From: Abelmoschus esculentus
Lineage: Eukaryota > Streptophyta > Magnoliopsida > Malvales > Malvaceae
NCBI GenBank assembly: GCA_035048815.1
Contig: JAUCBN010000020.1
Location: 2,735,501-2,799,500, forward strand
Length of the DNA: 64,000 nt
Direction: 5' to 3'
In this document: piece after piece, positions 44,801-57,182 of the stretch
How the letters are laid out: each line of letters starts with the position of its first letter
Numbering within the stretch: the stretch's first letter is position 1
Translations under genes and position numbers: made by a program
Notes under the pieces: generated by a model
Database searches by the model: none
The model's input: only the letters and a program-made list of their open reading frames with translations
Told to the model about the DNA's origin: nothing

Positions 44801-47173
44801 AGCTGATGAGGTAATTGCCACCACTTTCTTGACATTAATTTTATTTCCTTTTTATGTCAAAATTTATCCTGAAATTGATTATTTTTGTAGCTTGATGATG
44901 CCTTAAGTGCAACAAAGTTGCAAGATGGCCGCATGAAAATATGGATACATGTTGCAGACCCAACTAGATATGTTGAACCTGGGAGCATAGTAGACAGGTA
45001 TTTTTTGAAATTGTGTAGATTAGAATACTTTTCTTTGATCATTTTTTATACTCAAATATGTTTAGGGAAGCATTGAAAAGAGGAACCTCTGTTTTCTTGC
45101 CAACTGGAACTTATCCTATGTTTCCTGAGAAACTTTCCATGGAGGGGATGAGTTTGAAACAGGGGGAACTTTGCAAAGCTGTCAGTGTTTCTGTTATCCT
45201 TCACCCAGATGGCAGGTAAAGTGTGGATTTATTATTTTGCTTCTTTTCAGAGTACGGAGATTTTGCAATCTCTATATGTTTATGCTTACATTAAATTGGA
45301 GGGTGGTGGAACTGCATGTTAAGCTCTATAAGCCATAAAGTTGACTCAGAAATGTGATGGGGGTAAGTATTTTAATCTTTACAAGGAGTCTAGAGCAGTA
45401 TGTTTAGGCTGATAGGCTCTATAAGCCATAAGACTGACTCAGTACTGTGATGGTATTGCAATCTTTCCACAGAGTCCGGAGGTCTAGTAAGTTATTTTTT
45501 TGTGCTTCCATAGGACTTCGAGTTGCGTTGTATATATTTGTGAGTAAACTTATTCTGCTATTCATAATTATTGTTGCCATAACTGCATATTTAAGGAACT
45601 GAAAATAATGATACTTATTGTCATTTCTTTTCTGATCTCTTTATTTGTGTGTCTACTTGTGTGCATTTTCTTTGATTGCTTGCATTTTGGAAACAACAAA
45701 CTGTTTCAGTTTTTTATTTGGCTTCGTTGTATGTTAGTCTATAATTTTATTAATGAAGACCATCTGACATGTATGTGGTACTACTAAAGCATTGCAGAGT
45801 ATTCAGTTCAAAACTCAATCGTTAAACCAACTTATATGCTGACCTATGAGAGTGCAACTGAACTGCTTCATTTGAACTTAGAAGAGGAGGCTGAACTGAA
45901 AATTCTATCAGAAGCAGCTGCTCTAAGGTTAAAATGGCGTCGCCAGCAGGTCGGGCTGTACTTCATTATCATTTTAATTGCCTTGTGTTTGTTTTTGTTC
46001 CGTTTAAAACAGGCTTGTTCTGAATTTACATCCCCTAATACTCCTTTGGCATTCTTATTTTACAGGGTGCAATTGATACTTCCACCCTAGAAGCCCGCAT
46101 CAAAGTAGTTAATCCAGAGGACCCTGAACCATCAATTAACCTTTACATTGAAAACCAGGCAGACCCTGCAATGCGGCTTGTTTCTGAGATGATGATACTC
46201 TGTGGAGAAGTTGTAGCCACATTTGGATCTTGCAATAAAATTCCTTTACCCTATAGAGGACAGCCACAGTCAAATATTGATGTATCTGCATACTCACATC
46301 TTCCTGAAGGGCCAGTTCGAAGCTCTGCCTTTGTTAGAATAATGCGTGCAGCTGAAATTGATTTTAGGAAGCCTATTCGTCATGGGATTCTTGGGATTCC
46401 TGGTTATGTTCAGTTTACATCACCCATCCGTAGATATTTAGATCTCCTTGCTCATTATCAGGTCTTTTCTCTAGTCTTCTTGATATAAATCAATATTAAG
46501 AATATTTGTTGCGGTGGCTTCTAAGTTCTATCAAGGATGCTTGATGCTAATATTGTTCATCGTACTTGACTTTTACATTGTGGGTGTGTTTGTCATCATT
46601 GTATTACAAGTCTAGACGTCTTGATACCAATTTTGACATTGTGAAGAAGGATATTATATCTTATTTGAAAATGCCTGTAACGTTTTCATATTTCTGTGTA
46701 GGTGAAGGCATTTCTTAGAGGTGAATCTCCACCTTTTTCATCTGGTCAGCTAGAAGGGATGGCGTCAATGGTAAATATGCAGGTTAGAGCAATAAGGACG
46801 CTCTCGACCAGCAGTCTCCGATATTGGATAATAGAGTTTCTGAGAAGACAACCAAGGGAGAAGAAATATCGTGCATTGATCCTTCGATTCATCAAGGACA
46901 GGATTGCAGCCTTGTTTCTAGTTGAGGCACGGATATTTAGTAGTCATTTGGCCATCATTTCATATAAGAAACCAACTAATACGACAGATTTGAATTGCAT
47001 TAACATTGACATTTTGAATGGAACATTCAATTTTGCAGGTGGGATTCCAGGCATCTGCATGGGTGTCGATTGGATGTCAGGTCGGAGATGAAGTAGAAGT
47101 TCAAGTCGAAGAAGCACATCCTCGTGACGATTTCCTTTCCCTCAAGGAGGTTACTAGAACGGGAAGTGGTTGA
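41840..47173 (+). CDS. RNR1: Organellar 3'-5' exoribonuclease, RNase II/R family (RNR1)
   Basis: Fourteen coding exons: 41840-42111, 42253-42406, 42540-42653, 42745-42822, 42892-43023, 43188-43409, 44389-44571, 44748-44810, 44891-44997, 45066-45215, 45790-45949, 46066-46461, 46702-46926, 47039-47173. They total 2391 bases, 796 residues, close to Arabidopsis RNR1. The Arg/Ser-rich, acid-poor N-terminus suits a chloroplast/mitochondrial transit peptide; RNR1 matures chloroplast rRNA and mRNA 3' ends. The RNB catalytic signature AIDVDEADELDDALS is at 398-412. Other RNB blocks are IHVADPTRYV, GTSVFLPTGTYPMFPEKLS, GYVQFTSPIRRYLDLLAHYQ and an S1-like end (VGDEVEVQVEEAHPRDD). Exon 10 joins exon 11 at AAAG/C, not at the later GCAG. 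The last intron appears to use a GC donor. Intron 6 is enlarged by a possible LTR-like insertion. Start could also be Met 2. Confidence 0.94.
43640..44290 (+). mobile_element. Possible LTR-like insertion in RNR1 intron 6
   Basis: The intron is about 980 bp, far longer than its neighbours. It holds a TATA-like CTATATAACCTC, AATAAAA motifs, GTTAGGAGCTC repeated twice and a TCTTCACATGGTAGAAATCGC stretch, a composition reminiscent of a copia LTR. Termini and target duplication were not found. Confidence 0.3.
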
Positions 47174-48311
47174 TTCTTTAGAACAAACTCATCGGTTATC
47201 TCTCATGTCCGACCGAAACAAAATCCGTAACTATCTATTCAATAATTCTCTATCATCAATATACATGCTGTTCTACCGATGAAAACAAATTTCATCATGT
47301 TTCTGGTAATTTACATGAACTGAACTAGATTCTGTTTATAGTTTGCAGCTGATTGTTCTTCTTTTTTGACATATTTTTCTTCTTCTTTAGAAACAGGCAA
47401 ATCACCTTCCAGAAGCAAATCCACAATCAAAAGGGTAATTGGAGCATGATTTGTTGACTGTAAGTGTGAATTTATCAAACATATCTAATTTCATTATTAC
47501 CAACCTAACCTAATTATTACCTCTGGCGTTTTGGAGAAATTATATTATGGGTAAGTCTCATCACGTGTTCATGGGACCAACTATTAAAAATTACTCATCT
47601 CATCAATTTTTCCATGTCATATATGTTTTTAAAGTGAATTTTTATTTGAAAAACTGTTTTTAAAATGAATTAACAGTAAATATGAATGAAGATTTACTTA
47701 GAAAAATATAACATGAAAAAAAAATGATGAAATGGATGATTTTTAGTGGTTGGTCCTATAAATGGACTTATGATATAATTTGTCTGGGGTTTTGGTTTTT
47801 GTCATGCTTTAAATATTAGTAATATTCGCACCCAACGGTCAGTCATTTGATGGGTTTTACTTTCATCAACAAACATGTTTGTTGATAATGTTTCAGCCAT
47901 TGGCTTGCAACTCAACTCTCAACTTGGCCCACGTGAGAGTGACAAACAAACAGTACCCAACAAATACAAATTGTTGTACTGGAGCCTACTTTATTATGAT
48001 TTGTTAAAAGTATTTTCTATTAAATTTTATTACACAATATATGAAAAAAATACAACCCTTCCTATTAAAATATATGTTCCAAAATCCAAGTCCCAAACCT
48101 AAAACCCTAAATTCTAAGCCAAATTTGTGAATTTTTCCAAATATTTTTCTATCCAAAATACTTTTAGATGTCAAATTATCTTAATACTTCTCCCCACTAT
48201 TTTTAAAGTATTTTTCAAGTACAAGGAAGAACTAAACCTAAATTATATTCCATAGAATTTAGATTTGAATTTCAAAATGTGTAAATTAAATAATATACAT
48301 ACAAATGCAGA
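47174..48311. other. RNR1 3' flank
   Basis: The first ~200 bases are likely 3' UTR. It contains the foldback MITE at 47537-47781; the rest is AT-rich with a 75-codon chance frame at 47875-48102. Confidence 0.4.
47537..47781. mobile_element. Foldback MITE downstream of RNR1
   Basis: About 80-bp inverted arms: AAATTATATTATGGGTAAG at the left and, inverted, AAATTATATCATAAGTCCA at the right. Matching GGACCAAC and CATCTCATCA / CATTTCATCA blocks occur at equal spacing in both arms. Flanks resemble each other (tctggcgttttgg, tctggggttttgg) but are not a clean TSD. Confidence 0.7.
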
Positions 48312-48319
48312 CTCATGAA

Positions 48320-48798
48320 TAGGGGTGAGTAAAATTCGACTCGATTCGAAAAAATCGAATAACTCGATTTGAGATGAAAATACTCGATTCGTTTTGACTC
48401 GACTCGAAATTTCATGGACTCGACTCAAAAAATTTTTAAATAAAGTTTGAGTTGTCGAATAACTCGAAATTTTTAGTAATTAAAGGATGAATTTTTAAGT
48501 TTGAGATGAATCTCTTAATTTTTTATGATATATATGCATTGATATATAAAAATATAAAGAAATATTGCTACGTATGAAGATATATATATGCATATCTTAT
48601 ATGATTAGAGAAAGTCGTTTAAATTGGAATTAAATCATACTATAACATGATAAATAATTACAATTAAATATTTATAGAAACTCGAAAACTCGACTTGAAT
48701 CGAAAAAATTTCAAATAAAGTTTGAGTTATAAAATATGATTCGTCAACTCGAATAACTCAAAATTTTTTGACTCGACTCGATCGAATACTCACCTCTA
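48320..48798. mobile_element. hAT MITE, GACTCGA family, copy F
   Basis: 479 bp from TAGGGGTGAGTAAAATTCG to ATACTCACCTCTA with a perfect 8-bp target duplication CTCATGAA at 48312-48319 and 48799-48806. The interior aligns almost base for base with copy A at 2982-3472, including the AGAGAAAGTCGTTTAAATTG stretch. Confidence 0.9.
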
Positions 48799-48806
48799 CT
48801 CATGAA

Positions 48807-50246
48807 TATTTTTTTAATGAAAATTCATGAATTTGCTAGATGCATGTTTAGTAGTGGACTTCAAATTTCGAATGAATTTACTACTATGATAAATTCATAC
48901 TAATTTATTGATGATTGTATGTATTTTATTCTTACAATTTATATAAAAAATGAAATGTAAATCTTTTTTTTTTCTTTCTAAAATTTATGTCTCATCCATA
49001 ACATTATACATTTGGCTAACAACTTTTTATTTTTCTAGTTAGGGTAGTTAAGTCGTGGTGGTTAGAGTTGATCGTCAAGTAGGTGCATATGGTGGTACAA
49101 CCGGGTAATTCATTTATGAACATTAAAACCTTAAATTAGGGTCGAATCAGTTTTAATGTTCCAATTCCTAAGCAACAAGTAACAGGACAAGAATTTCCTT
49201 TGGTTCCTCATGGGGTTGTTTTTAGCCGTCGAACGGAAAAGTTTCACCGAATGCCTAAACTTTTATGTTGTTTTACCCGACTTTTTCACTAAATTAGGCC
49301 TCAAACGTAATGGTTATAGAAGTTGAAATTTATTGTTTCTCCCAAAAATGTGATTTCTTTACTCAACTCGTCTTTCTAATAATTCTGTTGTCTTTTTTTG
49401 AATAAATGAAATTTTATTTCATCCAAAATCATAAAAAAATACATGATAAATCAAAAAATAATCCTCTGTACAAATCAACATCAGACTAATGATATAAAGT
49501 AATTGTTAAATCTATTCTATCAAAAGCTTACATCTTATATCTTGTCGAATTATGATAAAAAGAATTTCCTTTGATCTGGAACACTTACCATGCAACCTTT
49601 TATTGCGCTCTCGTCAAAGATAGTAATTGAAACTCCTCCATGAAAGACAAAGAGTAATTGATTTCTTTGATTTTCCCTTTTCCACCATTCGATTAATAAT
49701 CAATTAAAATTTCAATTCAATTAAAAGTTTATATTTTCGGAAATATTTTAAGAGAAATTTGTGTCTACTTTGAACCCTAATTGCTAAAACATTGATTGAC
49801 TTGATGTCACATTCAACTGAAAACCTGTGTTATTGTCCTCTCCCATTTCACGTTGAAACGCATGTCCATAAATTTACATCAAGATGTTGACCTGCATAAT
49901 TTAAAAAAACAGCCACTAGTCATAAAATCGTGTACATTCAGATTTCCAAGCTTTTGCTTGATAGGTGAAATGAGGTAGGCTTAGCAATATAGTCTACACC
50001 ATTATTTACACAACTTGCAAGACCTTATATTATAATATATAATATGGAAAAAAAAATATACATATCCATACGTTGAAAGCAAAAACAATTATTAATATCA
50101 TTTATATATATTTTTATATTTTTATTGTATTCCCTAAATTTTTAATATAACTCCATAACAATTTGTACATTTTAAATAAAATTTTACGTCCGTCTTATAG
50201 GAACCATGAAAATTCGATGAGAGGCAACATTGACGCATTTCATGAT
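48807..50246. other. Intergenic AT-rich stretch
   Basis: No gene, RNA or defined repeat seen. Confidence 0.4.
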
Positions 50247-50254
50247 GACTGCAG

Positions 50255-50435
50255 ACAGTGACGGATCCATGTTTTGAATAGGGTGGACTCGTGCTCACCC
50301 TGAACTTTTCAAAGTTTACATATTTATCCTTATTTTTTTTTTTAATTTTTATGAATTAGTCCTTAAGTTTTTATAACATTTAAGCTTTGTGCCCATTCTG
50401 TATTTACCTTCAAATAAATTTCTGGATCCGCTACT
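50255..50435. mobile_element. Short TIR element with hAT-like 8-bp TSD
   Basis: 181 bp with ends AGTGACGGATCCATG and, inverted, AGTAGCGGATCCAGAA. Flanks GACTGCAG (50247-50254) and GACCGCAG (50436-50443) differ by one transition. Non-coding. Confidence 0.7.
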
Positions 50436-50443
50436 GACCGCAG

Positions 50444-50996
50444 AATGCAGCAAAAAGATTTTCTAATCTGTTGCCAACCAAAGGTTTATCTCAACTCCTG
50501 TATAGCTAGAAAACAAGTGTATGGGGGATAATGTTGAGAAAAATGGGTCACCAAACAACCCAAGTGTTCCTTCCCAGAGTTTCCATTCTGGAAACATCCC
50601 AGAATCCAAGTAACATGAAGCCAACCAGCCAGCTCCACCGAGAAAGCTACATGACTGGTCAAGAAAATTGTGCTTTCTCAGTTTGTTTTTCTGTGTTGTG
50701 TACAAATCCCATCAGATTTGCCTCTAAACCTGAGATGACTCAATCTGATCCATGTAATGAAGCTGGTTCATGTTGCATTATGGGGGAAACCTTCATGAGC
50801 TTCAAGGCTCGAATCTTGGTGGTCCAACCCCTATTGCATTTGTAGTGACTACAGCATTAAATGTGATGTTTGAATGCAGTTGAATAGGATGGAAACTGAT
50901 CCTATAGGCACATAGAATGTGATTAGGGTGGTAAATGTGAAACAAAGATTATGTTGAACCGACGAGTAGGGTTTGATGCTTTTGAAAAGTGATTTT
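50444..50996. other. GC-richer unassigned tract
   Basis: About 50460-50860 stands out from the AT-rich surroundings and has open frames on both strands (104 codons +, 80 codons -). I see no domain, splice pattern or RNA fold I can name. It could be a non-coding transcript or a decayed gene. Confidence 0.3.
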
Positions 50997-51004
50997 CGAC
51001 AATT

Positions 51005-51180
51005 AGGGACGAGTCAGGATTTGCGGTTTAGAGGGCAAAACATAAATGTTTAGAAGTAAGGAGACAAATTCATAAAAAAAACAAATTTTAAAAAAATTTA
51101 AATAGAAAAACAAAAGTAAAAAAAATTCTTCAGGGTGGGGGCGATTGCTCCTCTCCACCCCCACACAGCTCCGTCCCTGG
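51005..51180. mobile_element. Short TIR element (AGGGACG ends)
   Basis: Left AGGGACGAGTCAGGATT and right CAGCTCCGTCCCTGG are inverted. Flanks CGACAATT and GGACAAAT match at 6 of 8. Non-coding. Confidence 0.5.
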
Positions 51181-51188
51181 GGACAAAT

Positions 51189-51854
51189 AATACAGAATAT
51201 TTAGTCAAAAGTATTTCTTAATTTGGTTTGAAATTATTTTTTAAAAGTTAAATTTTTTAGCTTTTAACTTTTTTAAAAACACTTTTAAATAAGTTACTCG
51301 TTATCTTCATTTATATATGTAATCTTTTTATATTTAAAAATATATATATCTAACATTAACATTTTATTTAAAAATATTTGTTGACAACAATATCAAACAC
51401 TCATATTTAAATCAAACAATATAAAAATACTTTTGAAATATTTTTTAAAAATACTTTCAACTGTACTTTTTAAAAGTAATATCTAACTTTTAATCAAAAA
51501 AAGAATGATATTCATTCTAAGAGATTCGAGTTTAATTAGTTTTCTCTGCAAAATGCATATCTTATTAAAAAGATAATAAAAACATGAACAAATATTATCT
51601 TATAATTACTTTAATAGTCTGAAATTCATTTTTAGGTATTTGAATTCTACATTCCCCATCCACACCTGATAATGTTGAATTGAACCCCCACCCCACCATT
51701 TGTGTTTTGTCATCTTCCCCCACTCCTCCTCTTCACACTTCTATCTCAATCCCTATCTATATTTCTCTCATGTTTAAAATCTCATGAAACCAGTCAAAAT
51801 AATGAAAACTAGAGAGTAAAACATGATTTAAAAATATTAAATTTTATGCACGAG
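51189..51854. other. Intergenic AT-rich stretch
   Basis: Old repeat-like words of the CTTTTAAAAGTA type; no gene seen. Confidence 0.35.
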
Positions 51855-52015
51855 TTTTTTAGTCTAAGTGGTTAACGGAACGATTGTTGTTCCTAAAAGT
51901 CACAGGTTTGAACATCAGTAATTGCAGCAAAATGATCGAGCGATCAATGTCAAATGGTTGAGATTATCTTTTAGAACAGATACAACTGTAATCACTATTA
52001 GCTAAATAAAAATAA
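51855..52015 (+). repeat. tRNA-derived SINE, family 1, copy 2
   Basis: TTTTTTAGTCTAAGTGGTTAA (A-box region), GTCACAGGTTTGAACATC (B-box), then a body with ATCGAGCGATCAATGTCAA, GGTTGAGATTATC, TTAGAACAGATAC and the end GTAATCACTATTAGCTAA. It aligns with the copies at 34775 and 59888. Confidence 0.78.
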
Positions 52016-52019
52016 ATAA

Positions 52020-52907
52020 ATTTTATAAATTCACTTGAATATATGTTTGAAGTTTAATAGTTTAGCTTGGATTTAAAATATATGTGAGAAATTATTATTC
52101 GGATAACTTGAATAATTCAAACAATTAATTAAATTCAATATTTTTTCACAATTTTCGTCAACTCAATAATTGAAAGGGGTATTTAATTTACAAAATATAA
52201 AATTATTTTTAAAAATAAAATTATATAATATAAAAAATGCTCTTTTATGTTAAAGGATTTGTTTGGTTGGTTTGATTGTAATAATTTACTATAATGTTGG
52301 ATAAATGGGATGTATGATTATCTAAAGGGCAAATTGTCCTTTTTATATAATTTAATTTTTAAAATATTTTTAGACTCTTTTAAATTTTTAATCTTATTTT
52401 ATGAAAAATTATATAATTAATTATTATAATTCTTAGCTAAAATCTAAGATTACGTCTATAATTTTAGATGCTACGAATCCAATGTATCGTAAAAGTTGTA
52501 TACTTAATATTATAGTTAAACCATTTTAGTGAAAAATTTTATTATATATAAATTTCAGTATTTATTTAGAAAATATAATATTTTTGAAAAATAATTAATT
52601 TATAATAATTAATGGACCGCATTATCTTATGTTATTTTATTTAATATATAATCCGAAGGTTTACTTATAATGTGACCAAAGAAGAGCATCATGAATTCCC
52701 ATGTGATACATGAAACATGCAAAGTCAAACCCTAATAACTTCAGTTATTTACATAGATGCATTATAGCTTAAATTTCACTTGTAATAAGTGTAAAATAGA
52801 GATGATTGTGCGTGCATAACGTTTCGAATATAAATATATTATTATATAATAGAAATAAAAATTATGATTCGAACTTAAAAATACCTTTAGATTTAAGGAC
52901 GTTACTG
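52020..52907. other. Intergenic AT-rich stretch
   Basis: No feature seen. Confidence 0.4.
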
Positions 52908-52915
52908 GTGGTGGA

Positions 52916-53539
52916 TAAAGATGTATAATCGATTTGTTTGGTTAACCAACTAGACTGAACTAATAAAAAATTTAATGTTTGATTTTTTATTAACTATTAA
53001 TTGAATTATTGAAAAAAATAGGCTAATTCATTTGGTTTTTAATTAATCGATTTTTTAAAATTTTGGGTAAATTATATAAATGATGATTAAATTATATTAA
53101 AATGATTTTTTTAGTCATTGAACATTTGGAAGTTATAAAATAACCATTAAATTTATTAAACTCTTACAAAATGATTATTGATTCATTGCATGCTATAAAT
53201 TATTGATAAATATCAAGAAGTTTAATGATCATATTTTAATAATTCAATAAATTTAATGATCATATTTTGTTAATTTGACGAAGTTAATGACCATTTTATA
53301 ATATATTAAAAAATTAATGATCATTTTCTAATATAATAAAAAAATTAATGATTAAAAATAAATATATGTAATATATATATATATATTATATAAAAATTTG
53401 GGTTAATTAATTGATTTTAAATTAAATTAACTGATAATCAAAATTTAAAAAAAAATCATTAATCGATTGATTATAAAATTAATCAAAAAAATTTAGTTCG
53501 ATCAATCAATTCGATTAAACCAAAATATGAATACCAATA
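52916..53539. mobile_element. hAT-like element L (GGTTAACC/ATTAATCGATT words)
   Basis: Begins TAAAGATGTATAATCG, close to the Tam3-type end, and finishes AATATGAATACCAATA. Flanks GTGGTGGA (52908-52915) and GCAGTGGG (53540-53547) match at 5 of 8, all differences transitions. Subterminal zones are rich in TTGGTTAA, AATTAATCGATT and ATCAATCAATTCGATT. Confidence 0.5.
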
Positions 53540-53547
53540 GCAGTGGG

Positions 53548-56496
53548 TGGCACGTTCACATTCCCTTGGTCGTGAGCGGCATCACCATACGAATCAAAAC
53601 AACTATAAAAACGTGTCATAAAAACAGAAAATGTATGTAAAGACAGAGAAAAACAACAAAATATAAAAACAAATAAAATTAATTATAAAAAAACACAAAA
53701 ACATAAATTATTGACGATCGACAATTAACATTCAAATCGTTGCCGATTAGGTAAAGAAAGAATATGAAGTAAACGACGGCTGAGAAGATAAATATTAAAA
53801 CATGTTTAAATCACTAAAAATATATTTTTAATATTTTAAGTGATTATAAGGTAATAATTATTTATAAATTCTTAACCCTTTAATATGTATATACAACTTA
53901 TAAATATATTGATTAAATCTAGATCTTTTAAAATAAATATAATCTATTTTTAAAAACTTTAATACGTTTAAGGTTTAGACTTATTGGTTTTAAATGTTCA
54001 ATAATACATGTCTTGAAATCGAAATTTATTTGAATTATATTTTTCTTTAATTGTCATTTTAATAATTTTATATTTAACCATATCATATATAGATTTAGAT
54101 TTGTGTACGTAATAAATGGACATTTATAGGTAATGGGTATAGATTATTTTATTATTTTAAGTTTTTAAATTTATATTATTGCTATTTACAAAGCATGAAA
54201 AAGATGTGTAAAATATATAATAATATTAATAATCTTTACAACACGTAGTTAAAAGTTTTTAGTTGATATTTTCTTATTTTTTAAGTTGTAGATTTAAGAT
54301 TTAATAAAAATATATTTTTTTAGATAAAAATATTAAAAAATAATTTTAAAAAATATATAATAATGCGAATGAAATAAATAAATGGAGAGTATATTAAATT
54401 TAAAAAAATCTCTATAAAGCATTAAGTGCAGGCACATGGGGTGGGCTGTGGATAGGGAATAATTTGAAGGAAAAATGGAAAGAAATTGACAACCAAAACA
54501 ATAGCCAGATTCACACTTCAGGACAAATATAGATTAAGAAGTATATTTTTTAAGATAATTTTTTTTTATAAAAAAGACAGGTGATATGGCTTTTAAATAA
54601 TATTAATGATTTAAATTTTAATATTTTAAATCGAGTAAATTAAATTATAAGAATTATTGTAAAATATTTTTTTGTAATATTTTATTTAAATTATTTGATT
54701 AATAAAATAAATATAATAAAAATATTTAAATAAAAAATAATTGTCCAAGTATATCTGGAGTATATTATTTTTGTAAAAATATGTACTTAAAGTTTCAACC
54801 ATTATAATTTAAGTGCATAATAAATAATTAACTAGAGCTAACCAATAAAAATTAGATGTGTCATATTTAAATTATAATTTTTTTATTATTTTTAATAATT
54901 TTTTTAAAGAATTGAAATTCTAAAACTTTTAAAATAGTTTAAAATTTCCGAATCTTAAAACCTTAAATCTTCACGGCGATCACCATTAGTTATCGTCTTT
55001 GACCCAACTCGTTTGATTGTCAAACCCAATCGATTATTTCTCTCAACTCGTTATCGTTAGAAGCTTTCGAACATTGTGTCAACCAAATATTAAACGTGGA
55101 ATATGAAATAGCCAATTGAAATAGCTGACATTTGTGAAAGGTTTGTTATTTTTAAAGATTTATAGATTGATTTGAGTTTTTTTTTTTTTAGTTTTAAGAT
55201 GTTTTCTAAAATAAAGTTTTAAAAAATATAAAAATATTATTATCATATATTATATTTAATTAGATAACAAATTTTTTAAATAATTCTACACATAAAATTA
55301 TAACGGTTAAAACTATAACATTTTTATAAAAAAATATTTTAAATATTTAAACAATAAAAATATATTCTATGAATTTATTTTTTATTTATAATTGATAAAA
55401 ATTTTGAAAAAAATGTTACGGTTACGGTGGATGGGATAATAAACGACCGAAAATAGAGCCGATGAGGATCCTTTTTATTTTTCAGTAGCCATGCAACGGT
55501 CTGTGTCGGCTTCGGCTCCGGCTCGTATCCTGGCTTAGCTTGGCTTGATTTATTCACGCGCTAGAGGACGAGTCTTGGTCCCCACTTTACGCGCTTTTCC
55601 TTTCTTTATCATGTTTTGTATTATACTATTATACGTGTAGTTTGTTTCGTATGTCAGAAGAGTATTTCATATTATTTTCCATATTTAATAAAATACATTT
55701 TTAGTATATTTTTGTTTAAAAATTATATAATATATGAGCGTTATATATCATTTTATAATGTAATATAATTATTTATAATATTATCAAATTTAATTTTATC
55801 CAGGATGCTTCTGTTTTAAAGTTATTTTCAATAATCCCATTGGGAATTTAAATTTCAGAGTTTAAAATTAGATTTTATTTATTTTATAAAAAATATTAAA
55901 AATATATACATATTATATATCATTTTAGAAGTATTAATTTGTCACTCAATTAAAAATTATGACAAATATGTTATTTTAATTAGAATTGAAACATAATTTA
56001 ATATAATAGTAATTTTAATCTCAAAACGCATAGATTATATCGATTTAGTCCTAATTCAAATATAATTTAATAAATTCAATAACATATCTTTCTAACAAAA
56101 TTTTCATCCACTTGTCGTATTTTATTATATGTCGTTTAGCTCGATAATAGATAAATATGAAAGCTCAACAGACACAATCACTTTACTAGTGGACAATAAA
56201 AAAATTAATAAAATATAACCTTAATGTTTTTAATTAATATTTTAAGAAAATATTAAGTCTTATTTAATAATTTTATTCGACTCGACTATAAATCATCATT
56301 AAAATTCATAATTTCATACCTCACTATAAATTTAGTTTCATGATGCATGTGCAGCATGCCCGATTATGTTGATCACATCTTCAACTTTTTGCCTAATTCT
56401 TTGCCTTCAAATAAAAGAAAAGGGATGAAACACATCACATGGGACTCCAAACTTAGCTAACCCAAACCTTAAGACAAACATTTATTCAAAAAAATA
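53548..56496. other. Long AT-rich intergenic stretch
   Basis: No gene recognised. A small GC-richer patch at about 55430-55620 has a 60-codon minus frame without a domain. Confidence 0.4.
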
Positions 56497-56929
56497 AAAA
56501 AGTGAGGTTCGGTTAACCGACCGAATCGAAATTATTTTGATTAATTCGGTTATCGGTTAATTAACCGAACCGAAATTATATATATTAAATATTATAGATA
56601 TTATATATATTTATTTTTAGCCATTTAACTTTTAAAATATTATAAAATATTCATTAAATTTTTTATATTATAAAATGATCACTAAATTTTGTATTAAATT
56701 AGTATAAAATAAAAGTTTAGTGACTAAAAAATTATTTTAGCTTAATTTAGTGACCTGTTATGTAATTTAACCAAAATTTTTAATAAATTTCGGTTAATTC
56801 AGTTAATTCGACTAATTAACCGAAATAAATTTGGTTCGATTAACGGTTAAGATTTTAAAAATTTTGGTTAATTCGGTTTTGGTTAATTCGATTCGATCAT
56901 CGACCGAATTAACCGAATGCTCACCCCTA
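56497..56929. mobile_element. hAT-like element I (GGTTAACCGA words)
   Basis: The right end ATGCTCACCCCTA is identical in style to the GACTCGA family. The left end (AAGTGAGGTTCGG) is eroded. Both sides carry repeated TCGGTTAA, TTAACCGA and GACCGAAT words around an AT-rich core with GTGACTAAAAAATT. No TSD could be confirmed. Confidence 0.55.
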
Positions 56930-57182
56930 ATCTTATTTAATAAAATTCATTTATTGTTATATTAAAAAAAAAGATTTATTTTAAAAATAAAATAAAAATA
57001 TTATGATACGAGATTATAGAGAACGTAATTAGACTCGTCTAATAATTTTTATGGTTTAACCTTCCTTCGCCCATTTCAGCTCCTCAATAAGTACCCCTAC
57101 CATCTTCCCGCTTTCCCCACTCCCCACAATCAACACACCGTCACTTCTCTCTCTTTCCCTTTTTAAAGAAAACAAAACAACA
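56930..57182. other. Expansin promoter and leader
   Basis: Only about 250 bases separate element I from the expansin start; pyrimidine-rich leader at 57100-57180. Confidence 0.4.

Noticed and set aside
50531..50845. 104-codon plus-strand frame as a protein gene
   Set aside because: No domain, no clear promoter or splice sites, and an equally open minus frame; kept only as an unassigned tract.
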